This document shows, one piece after another, positions 25,601-38,700 of a stretch of 64,000 bases of DNA. The stretch's first letter is position 1, and each line of letters starts with the position of its first letter. The translations under genes and the position numbers were made by a program. The notes beneath the pieces are model-generated. The model worked only from the letters and a program-made list of their open reading frames with translations. It did not search any database and was not told the DNA's origin. The stretch comes from Diploscapter coronatus (Eukaryota > Nematoda > Chromadorea > Rhabditida > Rhabditidae). Location of the stretch: NCBI GenBank assembly GCA_964036155.1, contig OZ038423.1, forward strand, positions 8,261,249 to 8,325,248, in the 5' to 3' direction.

Positions 25601-26334
25601 GAAAGTTTTTTTAATGCTTTCTTGGTAGAAAATTTAACCTATTCTAGTGTGGACTCATTTCTTATGTTAGAAAAATATACTCCTCAAGGTTTATTCAGAA
25701 AAATAATTCCTAATTTTACAGTTGCTCTTTCTAGACACTTAACACGAAAGGGGTATTTTGGTTTCTTGAAGCACGATTAGCCTAGTTCTATTCTTAAAAA
25801 TTCAAAGTAACATTCATGTACCTCCTATCCGACGCAAAAAAATATTATCGTTTATGCAAATAATGATAAAATGGCAAGTTCGAAGGATTCACTATTTAGA
25901 ACGTTCCTTTAGGATTTCTCAGCGCATATTTTCAGAATATATGTTGGTAAAACAAGCCTTTCCATTTCTTTTGTTAGTTAATATGAAATTTTATTATTAA
26001 TAATGCTTACGGTTGTATAAGATATCACATTGCTTAACAAAGATCCATCCATAAAACATCTATCTAAAATATTCTAGTAAGCTCTCTCAAACTTTTAATT
26101 TTGAAGCTATGAAACTGGTTAGTTCATGCTATTTTTCGTTGAATCGTGAACAATTTTCATTGTTTCAAACAAATTCTTTCGATACTATCGTTCTTTAGGT
26201 AAAAGCGTTTTAAAATATATTGAATCTCTACTTTTTCCGTTTGGAAATAAACAAAGAGACAGTATGCTATGACTTGTACAAGGGGAAGAATAGCTTAGGA
26301 ATTATAAATTGCATTAAAATTGTTTTTGAATAAG
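22632..26334. other. AT-rich gene-poor region
   Basis: No gene could be supported. The left part is likely ARIH1 3' UTR followed by a pyrimidine-rich block (22860-22990) with CTCTGCGTCTCT at 22894. The rest is AT-rich. Short frames at 24610-24795 and 25146-25343 (-) have no splice context or recognisable motif. Confidence 0.5.
22860..22990. promoter_or_regulatory. Pyrimidine-rich block with CTCTGCG motifs
   Basis: A CT-rich stretch contains CTCTGCGTCTCT (22894-22905) and CTCTGCGTTTCT (from about 22942). The same 12-mer recurs exactly at 38151-38162, and CTCTGCG cores also occur near 352 and 541. A promoter or regulatory role is inferred only. Confidence 0.35.
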
Positions 26335-28182
26335 TCATTTCATACTCGCTGTAACGAATCTCGGAATTTTAAACCAGAGATTGGTTATAAATATAAACGA
26401 ATGCATGATTTGGTGTATTAACTAAGTTTGAGAAATCAATTATTTACAAAAATTCGTCCTCTTAATAGACTCATTACTTGTGGAAAAATTATTACAACGA
26501 AAACGTAATTAATTTTGAACACGATGTTTAAGACATCGAAATTAAAAGAACATCCTACCTACAAGTCTCTGCTTCTGTTTATCCCAAACAAGGCAGCTAT
26601 CATATAGTTTAAAAATAGCTAAATCATATGCTATCACTTCACATAAAATCTAAACGTTATAAATATTCATTTTCGACATAATATGGTGCAACATTGATTG
26701 GGCTAACTTACATGCACGATTAGGCATCGATTTAAGAGTCGTTCCGAATTTCTTGCACTTTGGCTCAGATTGCCATACGACTTAAAACGTCGCTTTAAAT
26801 AAGTAAACGCGGCAATGCTAATTATTGTCTGAGTACAACTTGCTATAAGCGGAACTATTGCAGAGTAATAATACTAAAAATTATCTATATAATTAACATT
26901 AATAATTTTATTTTGATAATATTCGTTTAACTTACATCCCATTGATAAAGATAAAAAGCTATTGTATAAAATCGTGTATTAGCAAGATTAACAATTCGAT
27001 AAGCGTTCAACCACCTAATTGCAAGAAAAATTAGTTGGCTGATACAGCCAAAAATAATATGAAATCCGACCAATATCCAAAATATAATGGTGAATAGCTG
27101 AGTTATTTTTTCGTCACGGTGACTAAATTGAACCATTTTGTATCAAAACTGACATATGTATGTGGAAGAAATTCTAACAGTGAAAATGTCCTAGCCCTAT
27201 GTATCGTAACTGCAGTCGAAACGAATCTTATGGCCATCATTAACCATTTCTCTTTAACCGTATTAAATAAATAAGAGAATTCATTTGTGATTATCTACAA
27301 TTACATTTATCAGCTATCAATATAAAATTTGAACTATATTAGATTTAAGTCAACTTTATATGTCAAATAAATTTAAAATAAAGTGGTATTTTAGTTATTT
27401 GGAAAAATTGCGATAGAAAAGTAGGGACATTATGGCGAAATAGTGTATGAAAAACTACAATAATATGGTCCATACTATTTCACAAAATGTTTACTTTTCT
27501 GTAGCAATGCAGATGATATTTTAAACGATTCGCTTAGACTGGAGATAAATATTGACTGATACACGTGGCTAGAATTTAAAATTATGTTACCTCGAATCTG
27601 TCATTATCTCGGCAGCAAAATTGCAAAGTTAGATCATGGTTAGCACACGAAAACTAAAGAATTATTGTTTCAATGCATATATTGAAAATTGCATCATAAA
27701 ATAATAATAGTATAAAACTTACAAATATCAATAAACAGATAAAATGAAGTATATTTAGAATGAATAAAGCGATTATTAATTTTTCGAATTGTGAAAACTT
27801 TCCACGTTTTCGAAATAACCGATATACCGCAAATATGCCGATAAGAATCGGCACTAATAAGATACCATACAAAATGGTCACGATTTGAAACCCTATAGAT
27901 GAGTTTATTTTTTTAAAATATAATATCGATATAATACTATTTAACTAACCTGTACTAATTGGAAACTTATCTGGATGAAGTATGATAGCTTTCCACGCAA
28001 TGATGAACTTGTAAAGTAATGAATCTGATGTTAAAAATTCTAAAATGGTAAATTGTTACTAAGGTTTATAAAAAAAAAAGCAATGCAGAATAGTATGTAA
28101 GAATAGGTAAACTGAAAATTAATTCACCTTCACAAATTTCATGATTCCTTGCATAAGGCGTAGGTTTATGGCACCGATACAT
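26335..28182 (-). CDS. Seven-transmembrane receptor, nematode chemoreceptor-like
   Basis: Assembled from eight short AT-rich exons with consistent phase, about 310 residues, the usual length of nematode serpentine receptors. Start MYRCHKPTPYARNHEICE (ATG at 28182, acceptor 6 nt upstream). TM1 is around GFQIVTILYGILLVPILIGI (27830-27890), TM2 around LIIALFILNILHFICLLIF (27720-27780), TM3 around LMMAIRFVSTAV near 27220, TM4 around LFTIIFWILVGFHIIFG (about 27050-27100), and TM5 around SAIVPLIASCTQTIISIAAF (26800-26865) with a basic loop YLKRRFKS after it. The proposed TM6 (from ILCEVIAYDLAIF, near 26640) and TM7 (LIHQIMHSFIFITNLWF, near 26410) are only partly hydrophobic and rest on splice phase, so the 3' half is less certain. 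I cannot assign an sr subfamily. Inferred: orphan chemosensory GPCR. Confidence 0.6.
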
Positions 28183-28443
28183 TCGATTCTGCGAATTATT
28201 TCTCTAATGATAATAAATCTGTAGAATAACAATTTGAGAAAAATGATCTCAATATAGTACGATTTAGAAAGGGTAGCGCTTTCGAAACAAAAATGGTAGA
28301 ACTTGAAATGAATCGAGTAACAGTGCAAGACGTTGCTTAGGCAATAGCTTTGTATTTATAGTACTTGCTTAGAAGATCGACTTTTTGGATAATTAAAAAT
28401 TGCACCTGCGTTAAGATTTGTTTGCCAGTTTAAAAACTGGCCT

Positions 28444-28562
28444 CTTGTAGTTTTGCCAGGTGCTTATCATTACTAAACGATAGTTTTACCAGATCTCTTT
28501 TTCTCGAACTTTTTACCAGTTTGCAGTTTTTACCAGATCTTTCACCTGGTAAAAACTACAAG
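28444..28562. repeat. Foldback element with CTTGTAGTTTT ends
   Basis: Left end 28444-28462 (CTTGTAGTTTTGCCAGGTG) and right end 28543-28562 (CACCTGGTAAAAACTACAAG) are reverse complements apart from one bulge and one mismatch. Inside, TTTTACCAGATCT is repeated directly near 28483 and 28528. Just outside on the left is a short hairpin, CCAGTTTAAAAACTGG (28425-28440). Confidence 0.82.
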
Positions 28563-29317
28563 AAATCAAAAAATTAATTAGTTTAGGGATTAGGGCCATG
28601 TGCTGAGATCGCGCGCATAAATTATCATCAGGGTTGTTTACGGCGCAGCTGATTTTCATTATAGTGCCATGCGGGCAGTGTGAGATTTTTGGAAAAGCTT
28701 GCGGTGTGCCATCTTACTGCACCGCCAACATTCCTGCCCATCATGTGAATTTTAGAATAGCAATTCCATGCACAAAGTAGTTTTGTCGTTGTCTATGAGA
28801 TATGTATCAAGGTCTCTGAGTTTCTTACAACTCTGAAGAATATCGTGATACGGTATGATATCGGTAATCTGTGAGCATCGAAATCTCATCATTTTCTGAC
28901 ATTGCCGTGGGATGATTGTCGCATGATCCCATCATCAAAAAGCGATTCGTCATAATTTGTAAAAATGTTTATACTCCATTTTATCCAAAATTTCGAAAAC
29001 TCGTGGATAATTTCTTCAAAAAATGTTTGGCTTTTTCAATTCGACCTTTACCACCCAAATAAATTCATTTCTTTCATATTTTTCATATTCAACAGACGTT
29101 TGTGTATAAAACGGAATCATTCGAGGGAAGATAGGAAACGTATTCGATACTTCACATTTCAATTCTACAGTTGAGTTAAGAGTAAAAATGCTAGGAAAAA
29201 TCAAAGTGGCGCGGAACAAGAGTCCGTCGATTTTACTGATTTTCACATATATTTTATACAGTTCTTCACGCTGATTCTCATGGTGCTGTCCGTTTTTCAT
29301 AAAAAATGAGCGTGGAC

Positions 29318-29642
29318 GGGATTACGGTAGCTTGAAGTTTTGAGAAACCCGAGTCGAAAAAATTCATAACTTTCTTATTTCTGGACCAAATCGAGTGATT
29401 CTTTTTTGTATCGAATAGCCCGTGAAAGCTCTACAAATAGTGTAACTACGACCACCTGTTACGATCAATAATTTCCCACCGAAATTAATTTCTAAAAATT
29501 TTATTTTTACTTTTACTTTATTCGTTTACTCAAGATCTACAAAATAAAAATATAATTACGAAATTTTGTATGAAATACAGAGAATTATGATTTTTTCCGA
29601 AGTCGGGTCTTGAAATTTTTCAAGCTACAGTAACCGATGTTC
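29318..29642. repeat. Inverted-repeat (MITE-like) element
   Basis: Imperfect inverted arms of about 60 bp, 29318-29375 and 29581-29640, share GGTAGCTTGAA/TTCAAGCTAC, a CCCGA/TCGGG block and AAAAAATTCATAA/TTATGATTTTTT. About 205 bp separates them. ACGGTAGC and its partner CTACAGTA recall GC/AT repeat motifs common in rhabditid nematode repeats. No coding frame. Confidence 0.72.
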
Positions 29643-32600
29643 GAAAAACAAATCACATCATGACGATCAGTGTGAAAAACTTAAAAATATGTCAAAATCA
29701 GCCCAATCGGCGGACCCCTGGAAACAGCGACTTTGGTCCATCCTGACATTCACTCCTAAACATAGGAATTCATTTGACGTGTCAAATGGCTTTTTGCGCG
29801 TGTTCATATTTGAAGATCTTGCAAATTTAGCAGTGACTCTTTATAAAAGAAATATTCTTCAGGTGCAGCTGCAATGAAAGAAGCGGCAAAAGATGATCTT
29901 CATGGGCGTTTTCGAGCAATCAGTATCAATCTACGCGCAAATATCTGCCAGAAACGACGGCATCTAAAAACTTGGTCAGCTCAAATAAACGAAACTATTA
30001 TTTTTCTTTCTGATTTTATTTGGAAATCTTAATTTCACACTATGATTCATTTTGATGCTTTGCAACAGCTGATCTGATTGAGCGACACGTTTTCAGTTTG
30101 TTTTCAACATTCCTTCACTTGTTCCTTTCCTTATCTATCATAGCTTCCTTGCTCAGCAGCTGCACCTTGTCATTCTGTCATTTTGTCTGCTAACCTGGAT
30201 TCTTCCTTTCTGTACCTCCTCTCACTTCCTCCCCATTCCCACAGTTCAATCGGCAATCGGTTTATTTGCGCGTTTTACGACTCATCGCCCTTCGAATTGC
30301 AAGGTCTCTGCCCGCTGGCCTCTTTATCCATTCATCTCATTCTCCACTGTCAAATATCCCAAATTCGAATATTTTGTCATTTTCTAATTTTTAGAATTTC
30401 TAATTCTTGCCTGAATTTGCTAAAAAAACTATTGATTCTTTTCCTATTTGATAAACATCTATTCGCGCCTATTTTTGAAACATTCCACACCTTTTATTTG
30501 TGCGAATTTCTTGAAGATTTATCTTTGACAAAACAACTAACGTTCTTCTTCCCGCTCATTCGCTTCTCTTCCGCTGTTCGAAAGCTCTGCAAAATTTCGA
30601 GCCTTTCCGGATCCGGCTTTCACCTTCTTTTTTATCTCTTTTCCGCCTTCCGCAAAAACAGCTCGAATCTGTCCGGAACACGTCTTTTCCCATGCTTTCC
30701 TCGAATTCCTCGATCCTGCAATCCAACGATCTCCAAACGGTCCGTTTTTTCAATCGATTTCTGGCCCTGCACTCTTGATTTCCCGACCTGGCCAACTTCC
30801 TGCAGGAAATTGTCTGATTCATCAGAGATTACAATTTTCGAATCGATTTTTTGCTCGACCAAAAATTCTCGCGCGCAATGCAAATGGGATTTTAGACTCT
30901 GAAAGCCTAGTTTTTTAAAATTTCTTTTTGAAGATTAAAAACTAGATACTTACAAAAATGCTAACTTTTCATTTCAAGTTTGAAAAACGCGCTTGAGAAG
31001 ATGCCTTATCTTTTTTCTATCGACTTGTTTATGTTTTCCTTTCTAGAAGAAGGGCATTGAACGAACACAGTTCTCTCTTCTGTGTTTGGCTTATCCTTGT
31101 CACCAATCTGGTACTTGCAAGCTCGTACACTTGAATCTTAGTCAACTCAACACAAATCGAAGTTTATTCAATGGATTGGAAAGCGAGCAAAATCAACGGA
31201 ATGCCTAGTTGGCCGAGAAGAAGAGGAACATCAACATTTTTTTCCAGCGAAGTAGAGAAATAGAAAACTATCAAAATGTGTCAAAATTTACGAAATAATA
31301 CAAAAACAGATAAAGGTGCGGATTCCCGCAGACACGATTGATTTTCTGCAAATAATATGTTGACGTTCATTCCTCTCAATCACACATGTTTAACTTCGAT
31401 CTCTAATGCGATTAACACCTTCCCATTTCCCTCTCCTTCATTTTCATCAGATTCTCTCACAACTTGTTTCTTGCTTTCACTTACTTCTTCATTAGCGTAT
31501 TTTCGTACATGAGATATCTCGAATCTCAGCTTATCTGCATTACTGTCTTCATAAGCTGAGATCTTGGAAGTTGTTTTTACTCAAATTCTGATGGAATCGG
31601 TTTTGAAAAACCAATTTATCTTTTGCAAGTATTCATTTTTCCTATTGGTAACAATCGTTTCCGCTGTTTTCATTCTGGAAATTATCCCTTTTTTTTCGGC
31701 GTATCTTTCTCCAGAAACACTCGCGCACTGACTTGAATTCAATTGATCGTGAGTCGATTTCATTCCCATTCCCCATTCCCATGAATGTCGCCTCCTTCCA
31801 ATTTCTTCTTTTCCTTTCTTCCCCGTTTTCTTTTCTCCTTGTTTATTTTTCTCGCTCGTCCTGCTTTGACCTTTCTCGTCTCGTTTCTCAGCTGCATTTC
31901 TGTGCATTTTGCTCTGCATTAGCTCCTTCTTTCGAATTCCTCCAATCTTTTAGCCATTCTTTTCTTCTCTGTAAGAACAACAACACGCAACATGTTTTAT
32001 TTCATTTTTAAAATTTTAACGATTTTCGAGTACCCCTTTCAAATTTACCTTCAATAGATTGAGGAAAATCGTCCTTCATCTTGTTCATTCATTCATAGCA
32101 TAGCATTCTTCTCCATGTGAATGGGGTCATTTTTTGCCATTTCCTGTCCATTTATCCATCTGAGATCTAGTCAGTTGGAAATCGATCTTCCGAACCTGTC
32201 ATCATTCTTTGATAAGGAGTAGATTACAAAAAGGCTTGCGTATTTTTCTGCAATCTATCAATATTTGACCTTTTTTCTTCTACGTCCATTCATGGGCATC
32301 AATTTGAGGAGAACTCATTCTATGACAATGCAAAATGGTGGTGAGCATAGATTTTTCCTGCACCTGCGCTCAATTTTCGCCATCCAAATCAGTCACTTCC
32401 AAGTTTTCTGCTTCCTTATCCCCCACCCATTCAGTGTGATTCATCTCTGTTCATTGAGTGCATCTGCAATCTGCATCGATTCCCCATTTTGTCCTCATTT
32501 CTGTATTCTTCATCCTCACTCCGCAATCTGTTTTGTATCGCCTCCCTCCCATCTGACGACAGTCTTTTTCGATTTGACCCTCATCTCGCTCCCTGTCCCT

Positions 32601-32755
32601 CTCATTTCGCCCATTCTTTCCTCTTTTCTCTCCTCTCTCTCCTCGTTTCACTTTTCATTCACGCTTATTTGAATCGCGCCACCACTCGTCTCCCCTCTCC
32701 ACTCTATAATAATCCCCGGTCATATTGATTCGAGTCACAAAATCAGATCAGCTCG

Positions 32756-35700
32756 ATGTTCGGTCCGACCGGCTGGAGCAGCTCGCAGGGTGCCCAGGGT
32801 GCTGCCCCACACGGCCCGAAACCTCCCGTGGCGCCTAGACAGAGACGGCCTGGTGCCCTGGTTGGGAATGGAGCCGGCTCTGTGCCATTCAACGAGGAGA
32901 ATGGAGATAGAAACGGAAATGGCGTCTACAAGTCAGAGCCTGCCGAGGTCGTCAGCGATTATCCAGAATCGCTCAGATCATACGGTTCGTAGATTTTGAA
33001 AATTTTGAATTTCTGAATTATTGCTTTTTCCTCTCCACTTTTAAGTTTCGAGAAAAGAGAGATGATTGGGCTTAGAAGCATTGAAGTAACGATTAGAAAA
33101 TTAGAAAAGTCAATAATCTCGTACTTTTTCAGACCGCGACAGCATGTCGTTCGACTGTTCCTCGCCCCGTTCGCTCTCCTCTCCCAAGGATTTCAACCTG
33201 CAAGGCCTCAGTCTCCCCGCTCTTGCTGCCGTTCAGGTTTATGTCAGGAAAATTCGACTGCAAAAAGGTGTCAATGGTGAGTCATTTTTTAAATTATAAG
33301 CTTTCGACAAATTACTTACTGTTGAATGTCTTTGGTTTTTGAGGCTAGAGATAAAAGCTATCGTTTTCTTCAAATGGTATATCAGAATTTTCAATGCTTA
33401 CAAGATCAGAATACGAAATTCTATTCTAAAAAGACTCCGCTACTGAATTTACGGTGTCGGAATACCGAACGTTTTGTTTTCGACATTATCTGCAAATAGT
33501 GATTTTGAAATTCAGCCGACTTTGGTTTCTCCCTTCGTCGCGTCCAGTTCCCAGTTGGACCAGGAGAAATGCGAACAGTCGTTTACGCAGAGCCGAATGA
33601 CGTCAGGAAAGGGCCTCCCCGACCTACAGATCTAATGTAAGAGAGTTTAAAATATTTTAAGGAGTTAAAAAAATGTTTTGCAGTAACGGTCTTCTTCCCG
33701 GCGATGAACTTCTTGAAATCGACGGGAAACGAGTCGACAAAATGAGCAGGGAGGACATTCAAAACGCGATCCTCACTGCTGCTGATACAATTGGTTTGTA
33801 AAAATCTCAATTATGCAAACATGGGCATAATTTTAGAGTTAATTGTGAAGACAGTGCCTGAATTGACTGACATGTGCTTGGAAAGAAGAGAGGGCGGGGC
33901 TCTAGATGGAACTGATGATTCTCTTCTCATCAACGATCTCACTTCACATGGACAAGAAGTTGGTTTTCGCATTCTTTCACCCTGATTTTTATTTCTATCA
34001 GGATTCATATAAAAAATAAGCATACAAAATTGCTCCATCTTTTCTGCCTTTTTGCTTTAGAAACTCTCATCTCGCTTCTGATATGTAACAGATTCCGTCT
34101 AAAATAATCCGGAGTTTCTGATCAAGATAAATTAATTTTTCAGAACATGACAGACGACGAGAAATACTGGTTACTGCACAAAGGCGGCTACGCGATGGTG
34201 AAACTGCTTCGACACGAGGACGATGGTCGAGTGAGGATTCAGGTGGCCGGCAAGCAGATGGCCGTCGACAGGGCTGATGTTGATAAGGTTGGAATATTCA
34301 AATGACTTTTTCTTACTCGTATTCCCCTCTTTCAGGCTAATCCCGCTAAAACGGATCGTTCAGGAGATTGTGCTCAGCTACCTTATTTGAACGACACTGC
34401 TATTATGCACTTGCTAAGACAAAGGTGATATTTTCTGGAACTAGAAATAGCTTATTTCATGGAAAATTCGAATACACTTGACTATGTTTATTTTGAATAA
34501 GTAAAATGTAATCTGAAATTTTTACTTGGACTTTAGATGAGATGGATATATTCAATTGTTCAATTTTTATTTATATTTTTCATTCCAGATACGGTAGCAA
34601 CCTGCTGTTTACGAATGCAGGCTCTCAATCCCTGCTATGCATGGCCTCTCTGGAGGGAGAAGCCTCGATCCGTCTGCAGTCTCTGTTCAAAGGCTGCAGA
34701 AGAGGACAAATGCCCCCACACATCTATGCAATGGCTCAGCAGGTCTACAGGAACGTGCAGATGAGTGGCTGCAACGAGGCAATCGCGCTGACTGGGCTGT
34801 CGGGCAGTGGAAAGACGTCGTGCATGCGACACGTCGTGCAGTACTTGGCTAATGTCGCTGGGTGGACCAATACATTGCCCTGTAAGATTTGATTTCAATT
34901 GATAGAATTATTTTTTTGGGGAAAATATCATTTGTGAAAGCTTGAAAAAGTATCTTTGCAATTTCAAAACTATTTTAAATTTTGCAATAATTCGTGAAAT
35001 TTCAGATGAACGATTGGCCCAATGTTTCGGAATTCTGGAGGCGATGACGAATGCCTCTACTCGTTTCCACGCAGATTCGACTCGAGCTCTCGTCCGATTC
35101 TCCCTCGGATTCGACAAGGCTGCTGCTCTCAGGGCTGCCAGAATTCAGGCTAATCTGCTCGAATCCAGTCGAATCATGAGAAGGAAGAATGGTAAAGCCC
35201 TATTATTTGGCAAAAATGTAGACTTTCTTTAAAAAAACTTTATCATTATCATATTTGATAACTTGGATTCTAGGAGAACGGTCATTCAATGTGTTCTACT
35301 ACATGTGGGAAGGCATTGACGACGAAACTCGCAAACGATTGCAGCTGGATTCGATTGAACACCCCAACATAGAGCCGCTGCACAGGAATGAGGACAGAAG
35401 AATGGCCGTTGAGGTAAGAGATTTGCAAAAATCATAAGCTAATTTTATTTTTAAAAAATCCAACATTACCTTTGGTCGATCCAAAATAGAATCCATTTTA
35501 CTAAAGACTCTTGCAAGTATTTGAATTTTAGGCCTGGCAGCGTTTCTTGTCAGCTCTGGATCATTTCGAGTTCGACAGTCAGAAGCAGTCGGCTCTGTGC
35601 GACGTGCTGGGTGCGATTCTGCATTTGCACGCGGCCGGGGCGAGTCCAGGCAGCGCGCAGCGAGCACAGTTCCTCAAGATCAAACATGCTGAGGTTGATT

Positions 35701-38700
35701 TCTTCGGCTTTTCATTCAATTCCTTTTTTCTAGATAGCTGCATCCCTTCTCGGAGTCCAAGTCGACGAACTGACTCAGGCAGTATTCAGAGGAAAATCGA
35801 ATTCCTCGACAGGAATGATGAATATGTCTGCAAGGTAATTGTGACATGCGCAAGCATTTTTTGAAATTAGAAAATAGTAGCGATACGAAATTGGATAACC
35901 TGTCTATTCTTTTATATCGGAATATCTTCATCTCACTTAAAGAAAATCTACGTAATTTCTTATCATTTCAGCCGTTTATCCTTGACTCGCTCTGCGGATG
36001 GAGTGGATGCTCTGATTTCCTTCATTTCTTCTCTCTATCAAGAACTGTTCTTCGCTGTCATCGAACACATCAACAAAGCATTAGCTTCCAATTTGGCATG
36101 TTCTTGGATCATGGTAATTATTCTTTCATTTTTGCATAAATAAATACATTATTTTCTTATTTGAAGATCCTGGATTATCCCGGCTCAACAGCCCATGTTT
36201 CTAGCATCGATCCGACAAAACAAGACACACTAGGCCTGAATGATTTGCTGTTCAACTATGTGAATGAACGGGTCATTGAAATGCTTTATGATGTCACGTT
36301 TACTGAACAGAAACAGGTAATTATCGAAGAAAATTCCCATGACTGCAACTTGGTTTAGCTCTATGAGCGAGAAGAAGTCAATGTCGATGTGGAATTTCCC
36401 TCGCAGACACCTCAAACCTTGACGAGGCTTTTGGACGAGAAACAGCATTTGGTAGGGTTTTGTTTGCGAACTTATTGAAATTCTTCTCTTTCCGCGAATC
36501 TTTCAACAGTACTTTTCATCCAGCTTGAAGATAATTCGGATATCTTACTGCGTGAACAGTTTTATGCAAAAATGAAGAGATTTCCTTACTGTAACTTTAA
36601 CCCCTCCTTCTCTCACATGCTATATCCTCATGCTTAACATTGTAACGCTGTAGAATTTCCAAGTTATCTATCTTAAAATTCTATTCATTTCATAAACCGA
36701 AGAAAACTTCTGATTTTAGTTGACATCGACGGACATCGACAGGCGATCAGAGGAAAGACGTGGTCTGTTGGCGATTTTGGAGGAAGAAGCTCTGTTTCCC
36801 GGAGCCTCTGACGATTCTCTGTTCGAGAGAATCTTCGTCCACTTTGGATCGAATAGCGAGGACAAAAAGTAATTTCTTTATTTCCGGCTAATTCATTCGA
36901 TGACTTAAATTTTTTCGCAGTGACACAACCATTCCAAGTAAAAAATTATGTGAAAAATAAGAAATCATTCTACTCTAACTATTAATATTACATCCTATTT
37001 CATCACATTGTGTTGTCTCGAAGAGCCGAAACCATCGTTCATTGTTCTTTTTCCAGAATCATACGCCGTTCAGCCCGTCATCGTCAATTCCAACTGTCCC
37101 ACGGCTTGGGCTGCCACAGACCTGCCTACGACGTGACTGACTGGGTCAGGCAGGCACAGCCTTGCGAGAACGAACTCGCTGTCAGACCGCTGCTCGCTAA
37201 TAGCAAGAGGTTGGAATTACTTTGTTAGTTTGGAATGACTGATAGGAATAATTGAAAAAGGCAACAAAACTAGCATAAAAACAATTCAGCAGGTAAAATT
37301 TTTGAAAGAGCATATTTATTGGTGAGATAGAAAATAGCCTGATTTTCAAATTCAATTTTTTCCCTGATAACTTCAAAATCACTTTCTGAAATCCCGAACT
37401 TTCATATTTGAAGAAGAGCAGAGGAGAAAAGTATTGCAGTACATTATGATAGTTGATATTGTGGACATAAAGCATTATGCTCCGCATTTCTGTATCACTT
37501 TCACTTTTACCTACAGACATATTCTTTCAGTCCTGCACTCTGCTCGATATTCTCCATTTCTGCGATGTCTGCAGTCGAGGCAGCCAAGATCCGCAGAGCC
37601 ACGCAGGCTGCTAAATTGGAGCTCAATTCGAGATCCTCCGCTTCCGCTGGATTCCTCAGCAATATTCGGGGACAAGTCGTGAGTCTTTAACAAATTTCTT
37701 ATAAAATTAAAAATTCGAAATTGTATTTTTACTCCATGATGACCCAATTTCATTTTTTTGATTTCATCTTTTATTTTTCTTCCCTAATTTTTTCCATAAT
37801 CAATCCCTGAAATCGCGCATAATTCTTTATAAAGTTGCCAAGTGCAAAATCTTCATTCCACTTATTTTCATTTTCTTACAAAAATCGGTAGTTTTTGCGC
37901 AAAATGATCAGATCGCGGACCACTCGAATGAATCACTCATCTAATCTGTCTCTGCAAGTTTTGCAACGCGAGTTTCTTCTTCATCATCTGCAGTCATTTT
38001 TGTTGAGCCTTCAGCTTATTCCCTCCTCTCCCCTTCCACAGCAACCTGTCTCATTAGCGACACTCCATTGATGCCTCTCCTCCCCCTTCCAACTGTCACT
38101 GTCACCCGTCAATGTTAGTTTATGTTAACCTATTTTTTGTCTGCCTCTTCCTCTGCGTCTCTCACCATCTTCCATACAAACGCATAGCGAATACGATATA
38201 GACGAACAACGCACATTCCGAATATAGCAAATAGCAAATCACCAAGCTTATATGGCCTGTTAATATCGTTATCCCTAATAGGTCATGTTCTTTATGAGTT
38301 ATAAACGGGCCACGCCCACCTTCATATTCCATAAATAGCAAATCAATTGGCTGTAATCCTCTAATCGGGGAAATGCCGTATACGAGGAGATTCTCTGACT
38401 TGCAGGACGACGCACTGTCTTCCATCAGGAGGTCTTCATCCAGGCTGCATTTCGTCCACTGCATGCAGCCTACGGTATGAAAATTTGATCGTTTTTGAAG
38501 ATACTTTGTAAAACAATTATCTCACGTCACTGTCATTTCCTGCAAAAAGTATGCAACTTTTTCTTTCATAAATGAATTGTGGATAGATCGAATAGTAGTG
38601 ACTATGATAACTCATAAATTTGATTAATGAAAGAAAATTGCATCATTTGCATTTTAGGTCTGCATGCGCGTCTCTTCCTCAGATGTGTTGGACGTTCCTT

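Larger units (their letters stand above)
28183..32755. other. Long intergenic region with repeats and pyrimidine-rich DNA
   Basis: No gene supported over 4.6 kb. It holds a foldback (28444-28562), a larger inverted-repeat element (29318-29642) and T/C-rich stretches at about 30180-30900 and 31730-32700. Long frames in the T/C-rich part are rich in Phe/Leu/Ser and look like by-products of composition. Upstream leader and promoter sequence for the myosin gene probably lie at the right end. Confidence 0.5.

Noticed and set aside
30183..30902. Open frame of 239 codons on the plus strand
   Set aside because: Rich in Phe, Leu and Ser because the DNA is T/C-rich. It has no domain, and overlapping minus-strand frames are equally open. 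No splice or leader context supports it.
32265..32672. 135-codon plus-strand frame before the myosin gene
   Set aside because: Pyrimidine-rich composition explains the long frame, and it is not in phase with the myosin start.
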